DNA from: Clostridium sp. CAG:575
GTDB taxonomy: Bacteria; Bacillota; Clostridia; TANB77; CAG-508
Assembly (NCBI GenBank): GCA_000435535.1
Contig: FR884563.1
Span: 1-37,994 of the forward strand
Direction: 5' to 3'
DNA: 37,994 nt
The notes beneath the pieces were generated by a model. The model saw nothing but the letters and a program-made list of their open reading frames with translations, did no database searches and was not told the origin of the DNA. Below, in pieces: positions 1 to 7,277 of the stretch. Positions within the stretch are counted from its first letter, which is position 1, and each line of letters opens with the position of its first letter. The position numbers and the translations under genes were made by a program.

Positions 1-55
1 AGTGTCCCTTATTCCCATTTTGGAGGGAGTTTTAAGGAACGTCCCCTTTTCCCTC
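1..55 (-). repeat. REP-like short repeat, copy A
   Basis: Read on the minus strand, this stretch matches 20332-20379 over about 50 bases with small gaps. Both contain a GGGACGTTCCTTAAAA block followed by an A/T-rich stretch and an AGGGACACT end. It lies just beyond the ftsW stop and has no coding potential. The GGGAC...GGGACACT style resembles dispersed REP-type sequences associated with Y1 (RAYT) transposases in Firmicutes; no transposase is present here, so that link is inference. Confidence 0.55.
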
Positions 56-78
56 TTGTTCTCTTGCTCTCTTTTCAT

Positions 79-1213
79 TTATTCTTTTGCTCCTGCTCTT
101 GATATATTCAGCAATACTCCCATCTCACACAGTAATATAAATAATGCTGTTCCACCGGTAACTAAAAAACGGTAATGGCATTCCTGTTGCTGGCATTGAT
201 GATGTTACTACTGCTACATTTATTACAACTTGTATTGTTACTAATGCTGTTATTCCTGTTGCAATTAGGCTTCCAAACATATCTGGTGCTTTCATTGCAA
301 TTAAAATTCCTCTCCATATAAAAATTGCAAATAATATAAGTACTACAACACAACCTATAAATCCTAGTTCTTCAGCTAATATTGAAAATATAAAATCATT
401 ATGTGGCTCTGGTATATATAAATATTTTTGTTTACTATCTCCTAGCCCAACTCCAAACAATCCTCCAGAACCTATTGCATATAAACTTTGTATAACTTGC
501 CACCCTTCATCTTTTGCATATTTCCATGGGTCTAAAAATGTTACAAATCTTTCTAGTCTATATGGTTCTATAGCTATAAGTGCTGCCAATCCTGGTATTC
601 CAACTCCTAATCCTGTAAATAAAAAATGCTTAAACTTACATCCTGCAACAATCATCATAATTGATACAATTCCAATAATTACTATTGATGCACTAAGGTG
701 TGGTTGTAATAATAATAGTCCTATAATTGGTATTAAAAAAACAAAATGTTTAATAAATCCTTTAAAATATTTATTTAATTCATCTCTGTTTTTTACTAAT
801 ATTGCTGCATAGAAAATAATCATTAAAAATTTAACAATTTCTGATGGTTGAAAAGATAATGTTTCCGTTATACCAATCCATCTTTTTGATCCATTTACTT
901 CTTTCCCCATAAATTTAACTGCTAATAATAATATAAATGATAACCACCAAGCATGTTTATAAAATTTTTGATAAAATCTATAATCTATTTTTGATATAAT
1001 TGCCATTGCAATTAATCCCAAAATTGCAAATAATAATTGTTTAGAAAAATATGTATAACTATTGCCATAATCTGACAATGCAGATGGTGAACTTGCAGAA
1101 AGCACCATAACCAAACCAATTGTTAATAATAGCAATATTGTTATTACTAACGTAAAATCAATTGGGTTATTTAAGAAACTTGAAAAACTTTTTTCTTTTT
1201 TCTTTTTTGCCAT
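79..1213 (-). CDS. ftsW: FtsW/SpoVE-type lipid II polymerase (SEDS), interrupted by a CGG +1 frameshift
   Basis: SEDS-family peptidoglycan glycosyltransferase of the divisome, a polytopic membrane protein partnered with a class B PBP. The N-terminus is basic (MAKKKKEK) and is followed by many hydrophobic helices. The conserved QPSEIVKF, LLLQPHLS and IPEPHNDFIFSILAEELG motifs are intact. The zero frame breaks in the last conserved motif: PLPFFSY is followed by CGG (bases 155-157) and then a short tail stopping at 125. Skipping one C gives FFSY-GGTALFILLCEMG and then LLNISR, the canonical last TM helix, ending at 79 (377 aa). So the gene either has a one-base error or mutation, or is read by +1 frameshifting at CGG. 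It is the last dcw gene in the window, about 100 bp after mraY. FtsW versus SpoVE or RodA cannot be settled by sequence alone; position favours FtsW/SpoVE. Confidence 0.9.
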
Positions 1214-1232
1214 TTAAAATCCTCCCAATAAT

Positions 1233-1290
1233 TTGTTACTAGCCATTTTCCAATAAATATTTTATACATATCGTCTCCGACTAGTAACAA
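1233..1290. other. Inverted repeat between mraY and ftsW
   Basis: A perfect 10-bp inverted repeat, TTGTTACTAG at 1233-1242 and CTAGTAACAA at 1281-1290, encloses 38 bp in the mraY-ftsW gap. There is no T-run typical of a terminator on the minus strand. It could be a weak RNA hairpin ahead of ftsW or a protein site. Confidence 0.4.
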
Positions 1291-1313
1291 TGAGTTCTAT
1301 TTCTTTTGTATTT

Positions 1314-2303
1314 TTATATTATTTTTAATCCTATAAAGCACATTACTAAAGTAATTAAAGAAAATACTATTACAATCTTATTTTCTCTCCAACCTGATAA
1401 TTCAAAATGATGATGTATTGGTGTCATTTTAAATATTCTATTACCTGTTTTCTTAAAATATGCCACTTGTATAATAACAGATAATGTCTCTATTACTGGT
1501 ATTAATGCAATTATTACTAATAATAGTGGCATTTTTAAATATAAAGCTATTCCTGATATAACTCCACCCAACATCAATGACCCTGTATCTCCCATAAATA
1601 CTTTTGCTGGATGTAAATTAAACATCAAAAATCCTAAAGTAACTCCTATCACTATACTTCCAAAAAATGAAACTTCATATATTCCATTACTTATTCCTAT
1701 AACTGTTAAACATGTAATTATAATACTAGATACACTAGATGACAATCCATCTATTCCATCTGTTAAATTTATTGCATTTGTCGTTGCTAAAATAACTACA
1801 ATTGCAAAAGGTATATATAGAAACATAGGCATTGTAATGTATTGTTTTAAAAATGGTATATATGTTTCTGTTCCAATTTTTAATCCATTTATTAAAAATA
1901 AAACATATATTACTGCTATAATAAGAAGCCCAAACATTTTATAACTTGGCTTTAAACCTTCCGTATTTTTCAAAACCAATTTCTTAAAATCATCAATAAA
2001 TCCAATCATTCCATATCCTATAGATATTAATAATAATGGCAATAATTTGTTACCTATTTCTCCATTTCCAGTCGCATGTAAATATATATATGTACCAGTA
2101 ACTGAAATAATCATAGCAATTATCATGATTATTCCACCCATTGTTGGTGTTCCTTGCTTTTTTAAATGAGATGCTGGTCCTTCATTTCTTTCTATTTGAC
2201 CTACTTTTAACTTTCTTAATATGGGAATAATGATTAGGCCACCAATTACTGATATCACAAAAGATATTAGTAATACTTTTATCTCAAAATCCAATTTAAT
2301 CAA
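1314..2303 (-). CDS. mraY: Phospho-N-acetylmuramoyl-pentapeptide transferase
   Basis: Transfers phospho-MurNAc-pentapeptide from UDP to undecaprenyl phosphate, making lipid I at the cytoplasmic membrane. At 329 aa it has the usual family length and multiple TM helices. Hallmarks are intact: GTPTMGGI near residue 51, the Asp pair in GFIDDFKKL near residue 101, NAINLTDGIDGL near residue 176 (catalytic Asp and Mg2+ region), FMGDTGSL, and the triple-His TPIHHHFELSGW near residue 295. It sits 32 bp downstream of murE and upstream of ftsW in normal dcw order, so it is probably co-transcribed with both. Confidence 0.97.
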   Translation of the reverse strand: MIKLDFEIKVLLISFVISVIGGLIIIPILRKLKVGQIERNEGPASHLKKQGTPTMGGIIMIIAMIISVTGTYIYLHATGNGEIGNKLLPLLLISIGYGMIGFIDDFKKLVLKNTEGLKPSYKMFGLLIIAVIYVLFLINGLKIGTETYIPFLKQYITMPMFLYIPFAIVVILATTNAINLTDGIDGLSSSVSSIIITCLTVIGISNGIYEVSFFGSIVIGVTLGFLMFNLHPAKVFMGDTGSLMLGGVISGIALYLKMPLLLVIIALIPVIETLSVIIQVAYFKKTGNRIFKMTPIHHHFELSGWRENKIVIVFSLITLVMCFIGLKII

Positions 2304-2335
2304 ACCTTTCTTTCTGTCTTTTGTCTCTTATATTT

Positions 2336-3838
2336 TTATTTTTTACTTTTTTCATTTTTTTGCATTTCTGCTAATTTTTCTATATATTCTTTTACTATTT
2401 CTTTTTCATGGAAAGGATGTTTTACTCCATTTATTTCTTGATATGTTTCATGTCCTTTTCCTGCTAAAATAACTAAATCATTTTTATTAGCCATTTTTAT
2501 TGCGTGTTGTATAGCTTCAGTTCTATCAAATATTATTTCATATTTGCCCTTTGTTTTCTTTAATCCCTCTTCTATTTGACTTATTATTTTTTGAGGATCT
2601 TCTGTTCTAGGATTATCAGTTGTAATTATTGTATAATCTGCAATTTTTCCTGATATTTCTCCCATAATTGGTCTTTTTCCAGAGTCTCTATCTCCACCAC
2701 ATCCAAATACACAAATAACTTTTCCTCTTGTATATGCTTTTGTTGCTTGTAAAATACTTTGCATACTTTCTGGTGAATGTGCATAGTCAATCATAACAGT
2801 TAAATCTAATTTATTATCAACCAATTCTGATCTTCCTGGTACTCTAACTTCTTCTAAAGCCTGTTTTATTGTTTCTGAATCAATTCCAAATTTTTGTGCT
2901 ACACAAATAGCTGCCAAAGAATTATAAACACTAAATCTTCCTGGAATTCCTGTTTTTATTCTTTCATTTCTATCTGTTATTTTTACTTTAAAATCAACAT
3001 AAGAATTTGTAATTGTTATATCTTTTGCCAAAACATTTGCAAAATTATCAATTCCATATGTTATTATATTACTATCTGGAAACAAATCTGGTATTTTAGC
3101 ACTATGTAAGTCATCAGCATTTACTATCCCAGTTTTGCACATTTCAAATAATTTTAATTTTGAATTGAAATAGTCTTGCATATCCGGATGTTCTTTTTCA
3201 CTAATATGATCTTCTGAAAAGTTTGTAAATAATACAAGATCAAAATGACATCCATCTACTCTATGTAATTTTAAACTTTGAGAAGATACTTCCATAACAA
3301 CTACTTCAACACCGTCATCTACCATTTGTTTAAAAATTCTTTGTAATTCCAAACTATCTGGTGTTGTTCTATCACTATCTTTTATTTTTTTACCATTACT
3401 ATAAACTGCAATTGTTCCTATTAATCCAACTTTTTTACCTGCTTTTTCTAATATTTCTTTAATCATAAAAGTTGTTGTCGTTTTTCCTTTTGTTCCTGTA
3501 AGACCTATCAATTTAAATTTTGATGATGGGTCTCCATAAAAATTAGATGCACAAACTGCAAGTGCTATTCTTGTATCTTTTACCATTAAAATAGTTATAT
3601 CTTCTGGTATTTTTAGTGATTTTAAATCACATCCTTCTTGAAGCATAACTACTGTTGCTCCATTTTCAATTGCTGATTCTACATATTGATGTCCATCTGT
3701 TGCAAATCCTTTTATTGCTACAAACATGTATCCTTCTTCTACTTTTTTTGAATTACTTTCAATTCCTTTGATTTCTAAGTCTAGGTTTCCTTTTGCTTTT
3801 ACTCCTTCTACTCCTACTAATATTTTTTTTAATTCCAT
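2336..3838 (-). CDS. murE: UDP-MurNAc-tripeptide synthetase MurE (meso-DAP type)
   Basis: Cytoplasmic Mur ligase adding the third stem-peptide residue to UDP-MurNAc-L-Ala-D-Glu, with ATP. At 500 aa it is full length. Visible motifs are the P-loop GLTGTKGKTTT near residue 113, TTPDSLELQ, MEVSSQSLKLHRVDG, NFSEDHISEKEHPDM, the central-domain VMIDYAHSPESM, and C-terminal TTDNPRTEDP and GKGHETYQ. The DNPR motif is the known signature of meso-diaminopimelate-adding enzymes (lysine-adding ones differ here), so the wall is predicted to be DAP type. It starts with ATG at 3836-3838. No murF follows in the window; mraY comes directly after. The 147-bp upstream gap holds a possible promoter. Confidence 0.97.
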   Translation of the reverse strand: MELKKILVGVEGVKAKGNLDLEIKGIESNSKKVEEGYMFVAIKGFATDGHQYVESAIENGATVVMLQEGCDLKSLKIPEDITILMVKDTRIALAVCASNFYGDPSSKFKLIGLTGTKGKTTTTFMIKEILEKAGKKVGLIGTIAVYSNGKKIKDSDRTTPDSLELQRIFKQMVDDGVEVVVMEVSSQSLKLHRVDGCHFDLVLFTNFSEDHISEKEHPDMQDYFNSKLKLFEMCKTGIVNADDLHSAKIPDLFPDSNIITYGIDNFANVLAKDITITNSYVDFKVKITDRNERIKTGIPGRFSVYNSLAAICVAQKFGIDSETIKQALEEVRVPGRSELVDNKLDLTVMIDYAHSPESMQSILQATKAYTRGKVICVFGCGGDRDSGKRPIMGEISGKIADYTIITTDNPRTEDPQKIISQIEEGLKKTKGKYEIIFDRTEAIQHAIKMANKNDLVILAGKGHETYQEINGVKHPFHEKEIVKEYIEKLAEMQKNEKSKK

Positions 3839-3899
3839 TTAGAATCATCCCTTCAATTAATATGTGTTGGTAACAAAGTCTTGTTTCCAATTTTTTTAT

Positions 3900-3928
3900 A
3901 TTATATAACTATTTTTAAAATTTGTATA
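3900..3928 (-). promoter_or_regulatory. Possible sigma-A promoter of murE-mraY-ftsW
   Basis: On the minus strand a perfect TATAAT (3900-3905) lies 17 bp after a weak TATACA -35 (3923-3928), about 60 bp upstream of murE. A nearby imperfect hairpin (TTGGAAACAAG pairing with TTGTTACCAA, about 3867-3890) would sit in the leader. The separation of this half-cluster from pbp by unrelated genes makes a separate promoter plausible, but the AT-rich context gives such matches by chance. Confidence 0.4.
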
Positions 3929-3985
3929 GCCTTTTTTCCCTAATAAATAATATTAAAATAATTTATTTTTATACCCAATTCTTTT

Positions 3986-5071
3986 TTAAATCTCTTTAGA
4001 AATATCTTGATTGATTCTTTTTTCTCCATAACCACTTTTTGTATCTTTTATTTCCACATTACTATATGATGATAAATCTGCAATTCTTTTCTTAAAACTA
4101 TTTTCTTTTTTAATCTTGAAAATACTATCTCTCCCTTTTGACATTCCCAGTTTATATTTTATATAAGCTAATTCTTTATTAAATTTTTGTACATACATAT
4201 CAACTTTTTTCTTTACATTATTAACCGCTGTTTCATAACATTCTATCTCCATATCAATAAATGAACTATCCTGTGATTTTTTATCTTTAAATTCTAATAT
4301 AACTTTATATAACGGATCTTCTTTAATCTTTCTATATTCTTTATCTATCATTTTTTGATCTTTTTCTGATAAATTCTGATAATCCTTATAAATAATGAGG
4401 ATATTTTTTATATTCATTAATTGATCATATATCTTTTCTGCACCTATTATTTGATCAAGTATACTTAGCAAATTTATACACTGCTCTTCATCTATACCTA
4501 GCTGTTTTGAAACATTCCTTTTTATATTTCCTCTTGCCATTTTCATCATATTTTCTTCGCCAATTACATCTTCAAGTTTTCTTGTACAATCTGTTGTCAC
4601 TCTATATGATTCAGCTTTTACTCCAGATTTTTCGCAAATCCAATTAGTCATGCCCTCATTTATTCCCTTACCAACACATGTACCATCATTTCGTATTTCC
4701 ATAATCCCTGTTCCACATTTTATCCCTTGTATCTTTTTCTCTAACTCTGATTTACAAAATATTGCATGTACAGCCTCATGAAGTATTACAAATTTTAAAA
4801 ATTGATTATCATCTATTTTTTCTATAATCTTTTTTACATCTAATGCCTCATCATCTAACAAATATAACGTTATTGATTTGTCTTGCATTCTAAAACATCC
4901 TGCTATATCATTTCTAGATTTATCTATATATACTTTATCTAAATTTTTGTTTAATCTCTTATTAACAAAATTTTTACCATAAGTTTTAATAAATAATTCA
5001 TTATTACTCAATTTTTCCTCTACAAATTTTTCTAAATATTCTTTTATTACTGGTACTTCTATTTTTTCCAT
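3986..5071 (-). CDS. Putative gluzincin-like metallopeptidase, unknown substrate
   Basis: I do not recognise a named family. The 361-aa protein has an HExxH motif, VILHEAVHAIF with H98, E99 and H102, followed about 37 residues later by INEGMTNW (E139). This spacing and the NEG(M/L)T pattern fit the third zinc ligand of gluzincin-type proteases. No signal peptide or TM helix is visible, so it is probably cytoplasmic. The rest is charged and helical, rich in Lys, Glu and Asp, and the C-terminal third (about 265-320) could be coiled coil. It lies 38 bp downstream of the 5110-5706 gene in the same direction, probably a two-gene unit. Both are foreign to a normal dcw cluster. The catalytic call is inference from the motif pair. 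Confidence 0.6.
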   Translation of the reverse strand: MEKIEVPVIKEYLEKFVEEKLSNNELFIKTYGKNFVNKRLNKNLDKVYIDKSRNDIAGCFRMQDKSITLYLLDDEALDVKKIIEKIDDNQFLKFVILHEAVHAIFCKSELEKKIQGIKCGTGIMEIRNDGTCVGKGINEGMTNWICEKSGVKAESYRVTTDCTRKLEDVIGEENMMKMARGNIKRNVSKQLGIDEEQCINLLSILDQIIGAEKIYDQLMNIKNILIIYKDYQNLSEKDQKMIDKEYRKIKEDPLYKVILEFKDKKSQDSSFIDMEIECYETAVNNVKKKVDMYVQKFNKELAYIKYKLGMSKGRDSIFKIKKENSFKKRIADLSSYSNVEIKDTKSGYGEKRINQDISKEI

Positions 5072-5109
5072 AATCCTTTATAATAGTAAAAACTATTCTC
5101 CTTTTTCAT

Positions 5110-5706
5110 TTATATATCTTTTTCAAATTTGCCATTTTTGTAATACAGTACTGTATCTTCATCTGTAAAATATGGTAATAGTGCATTTGGCACATCTATC
5201 TTTTTTTCATTTTCTCCATATATTAATGTTGTGTATTCCTGTTCCTTTTTTTCTATTTTATATCTAGTACTTGAATCAATTTTTAAAATATCACTTTCTT
5301 CTATAAATCTTTGTTGAATATCTTTATACTCTTTAATTCCTACTAAACTATTAAAAAAATCTTCTGTCATTTCATCTTCAATTACATATTCTCCATTTTT
5401 ATATTTCAATACATAATCATTTTGAATTTTATCTTTTATATCTTCTGATATTTCTGTTTCTTCAAAAGTCACATTATTTTTTGTATCTTGTAATATTACT
5501 CCATTTGTACTCATATCAACAACTTGATACAATCTATCTTCTTTTCTATATTTTTCTAAATTATTATTTATATCCTGCTTGTCCAATCCATTTTCTCCTT
5601 TTTCATTTATATTTTCTAAATAATTAGACAATTCTTTAATAAAACTTTGTACTATATTATTTTGCATTCCTTTTTTCATTAATTCATTAACTAAATTTAA
5701 ATTCAA
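5110..5706 (-). CDS. Hypothetical protein upstream of the putative metallopeptidase
   Basis: 198 aa, acidic, with no TM helix or signal peptide. The start is supported by a purine-rich AGGAGG-like site just upstream (about 5713-5722). The N-terminal part (about 1-60) is helical and polar. The rest looks like short beta-rich segments, with two similar phrases, VVDMSTNGVILQD and a C-terminal YFTDEDTVLYYKNGKFEK preceded by VLKYKNGEYVIEDE, which hints at an internal duplication. No family is recognised. It is separated by 38 bp from the HExxH protein and is probably co-expressed. Its upstream region is palindromic element copy 1. Confidence 0.6.
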   Translation of the reverse strand: MNLNLVNELMKKGMQNNIVQSFIKELSNYLENINEKGENGLDKQDINNNLEKYRKEDRLYQVVDMSTNGVILQDTKNNVTFEETEISEDIKDKIQNDYVLKYKNGEYVIEDEMTEDFFNSLVGIKEYKDIQQRFIEESDILKIDSSTRYKIEKKEQEYTTLIYGENEKKIDVPNALLPYFTDEDTVLYYKNGKFEKDI

Positions 5707-5846
5707 TAAATATCATCCTCCTAGATTTAAAGTATTTTTTGGAAATTCACTATTAGACCAATAGTTAAAAGATTTAAAACTAGAAAAATTATATCTTATT
5801 TTCTTCATTTTTTCAATATTTTTTATTCAATTTCACTTTATTATAT

Positions 5847-6307
5847 TTCACTAGAAAATTTTAAGATGATGTGGAAGTATATATCTTTAGGCTTCTACTC
5901 AGTTTTGATTTATAGCCTGTTCATTGCGTTCAAAAAGGAAATCTAATATAAAAAATTGAGCCTCTTTCACTCAGGCTTAAAATGTATATATGTATCTGTT
6001 TTTATGATTTTTGAATGTGATTAGAGTAATATTAGAATTTCTTAAATAAATTTATGGAAAGAGTTCACGTCGAACGAAGTGAGGACTAAGTGGAAGGGTG
6101 CCATAAATTTATTTTAGAAATTTTTATGTTACGTATTGAACCGAAAAGATTATAAAAACAGATACATATATACATTTTTTTGTGAACATCCCTCAATTTT
6201 TTATTTAAGATTTTCTATTTTTCACTCCAATCAAGCGGCCATAAATCAAAACTGAGTAGAACCCTAAAGATATATACTTCCACACCATCTTAAATTTTCC
6301 TAGTGAA
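5847..6307. repeat. Large palindromic element, copy 1
   Basis: A non-coding element of about 460 bp built as a long imperfect inverted repeat around a conserved centre (40 nt at 6056-6095, identical in all three copies). The outer arms pair almost perfectly for about 65 bp: 5847-5916 with 6241-6307. Inner arms pair around 5985-6010 with 6150-6175 (TGTATCTGTTTTTAT and its complement), and around AAATTTATGG with CCATAAATTT beside the centre. The intermediate parts of the left and right arms differ. The right arm includes the last 8 bases, stop codon included, of the nuclease gene, and the left arm carries their complement. This element explains the gene-free stretch 5707-6299. Confidence 0.85.
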
Positions 6308-7082
6308 CTGCAACTTTACTTTCCCCTGTTGCATAATTTATATAAACCCCTGGTTGCACATTATACACAAAAACATTAAAACTCACACCATTTCCATTAT
6401 CTTCTACAGAATAAGCTTCCATTTCAACACCACTTGCCAACTCATTATTTTCCTTAAAAATTGGAGTTACTCTATATAAAACATGATTTTTTTGATTATT
6501 CTTTATATAATCTGCAACCTGATTTTCAAATGGTAACATCCCATTAACATTAAAATATTTTGTACCTGTAATTAAATTTAATTCATTTGCATCTTCATCT
6601 GATAATTGATACCCAATTAAATGGCATCTATTGTATAAATATTCTCCATTATATTTAGCTTGTATCCACCCAGTTGGTTTTACTCTACTAATATCCCCTC
6701 TCTTATCTCCATCTGGTGGCATTATTTCTTTGCAAACATTAGCATATGCAACTCCGCATCTGCCTAATTCATCAAGTTCACTATATCTCTCAAAACTTTT
6801 TGTTGTATAATCATCTTCTGTAAAATATGGTTTATTATTATTTATCGTTACATAAATTTGATTTGTATACTCTGGAATTTCGTTAATATTTAAATTTGAT
6901 ATTTCTATATTATTTTGTTCACTAGACATATTCATTCCAGAACTATTTTGATTTTCATTTGTTTTTTGATTATTTTCTAAATATGTCCCAATTGCAATAC
7001 ATATGATTATAATTATTGATACTATTGCCTTTTCTATTTTTTTATTTATTTTATATTGATTATTTCTTTTGTTTTTGCTCAT
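6300..7082 (-). CDS. Membrane-anchored/secreted DNA/RNA non-specific endonuclease (EndA-like)
   Basis: Sugar-non-specific beta-beta-alpha-metal nuclease acting outside the membrane, possibly in scavenging or DNA processing. The 260 aa start with a basic stretch, then one hydrophobic segment at about 17-35 that could be a signal anchor, then a polar Asn/Glu-rich linker. The catalytic core has YNRCHLIGYQLSDEDANELN (the His of the DRGH-like motif, here NRCH, as in Gram-positive EndA-like enzymes), then LITGTKYFNVNGMLPFE with the metal-binding Asn and Glu. The stop codon lies inside the arm of palindromic element copy 1. It follows pbp by 195 bp and is not a usual dcw member. Confidence 0.9.
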   Translation of the reverse strand: MSKNKRNNQYKINKKIEKAIVSIIIIICIAIGTYLENNQKTNENQNSSGMNMSSEQNNIEISNLNINEIPEYTNQIYVTINNNKPYFTEDDYTTKSFERYSELDELGRCGVAYANVCKEIMPPDGDKRGDISRVKPTGWIQAKYNGEYLYNRCHLIGYQLSDEDANELNLITGTKYFNVNGMLPFENQVADYIKNNQKNHVLYRVTPIFKENNELASGVEMEAYSVEDNGNGVSFNVFVYNVQPGVYINYATGESKVAVH

Positions 7083-7226
7083 TTATTTCATCCTTTTCTA
7101 ACTTTATATTTTAAGAATAATTCTAAAAAGTAAATATTTTTTCAAAAAATCTGTTTCTATACAAAATATTCATTAACATTATAGTTTTATATATAAATTA
7201 TATAATTTTTCTAATATATAATTAAT

Positions 7227-7269
7227 TTACAATTTTATAAGTATTTTATCATAACTTACAAAATTGTAA
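7227..7269 (-). terminator. Possible terminator hairpin downstream of pbp
   Basis: TTACAATTTTATAAG at 7227-7241 pairs with CTTACAAAATTGTAA just before the pbp stop, with an A/T-rich loop. The T-run on the minus strand is interrupted, so this is a weak call. Confidence 0.4.
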
Positions 7270-7277
7270 TAGCATTT

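Noticed and set aside
5900..6300. CRISPR array or phage attachment site at the palindromic elements
   Set aside because: No short regular direct repeats with unique spacers; the three copies are far apart and each is one large inverted repeat. No integrase is nearby.
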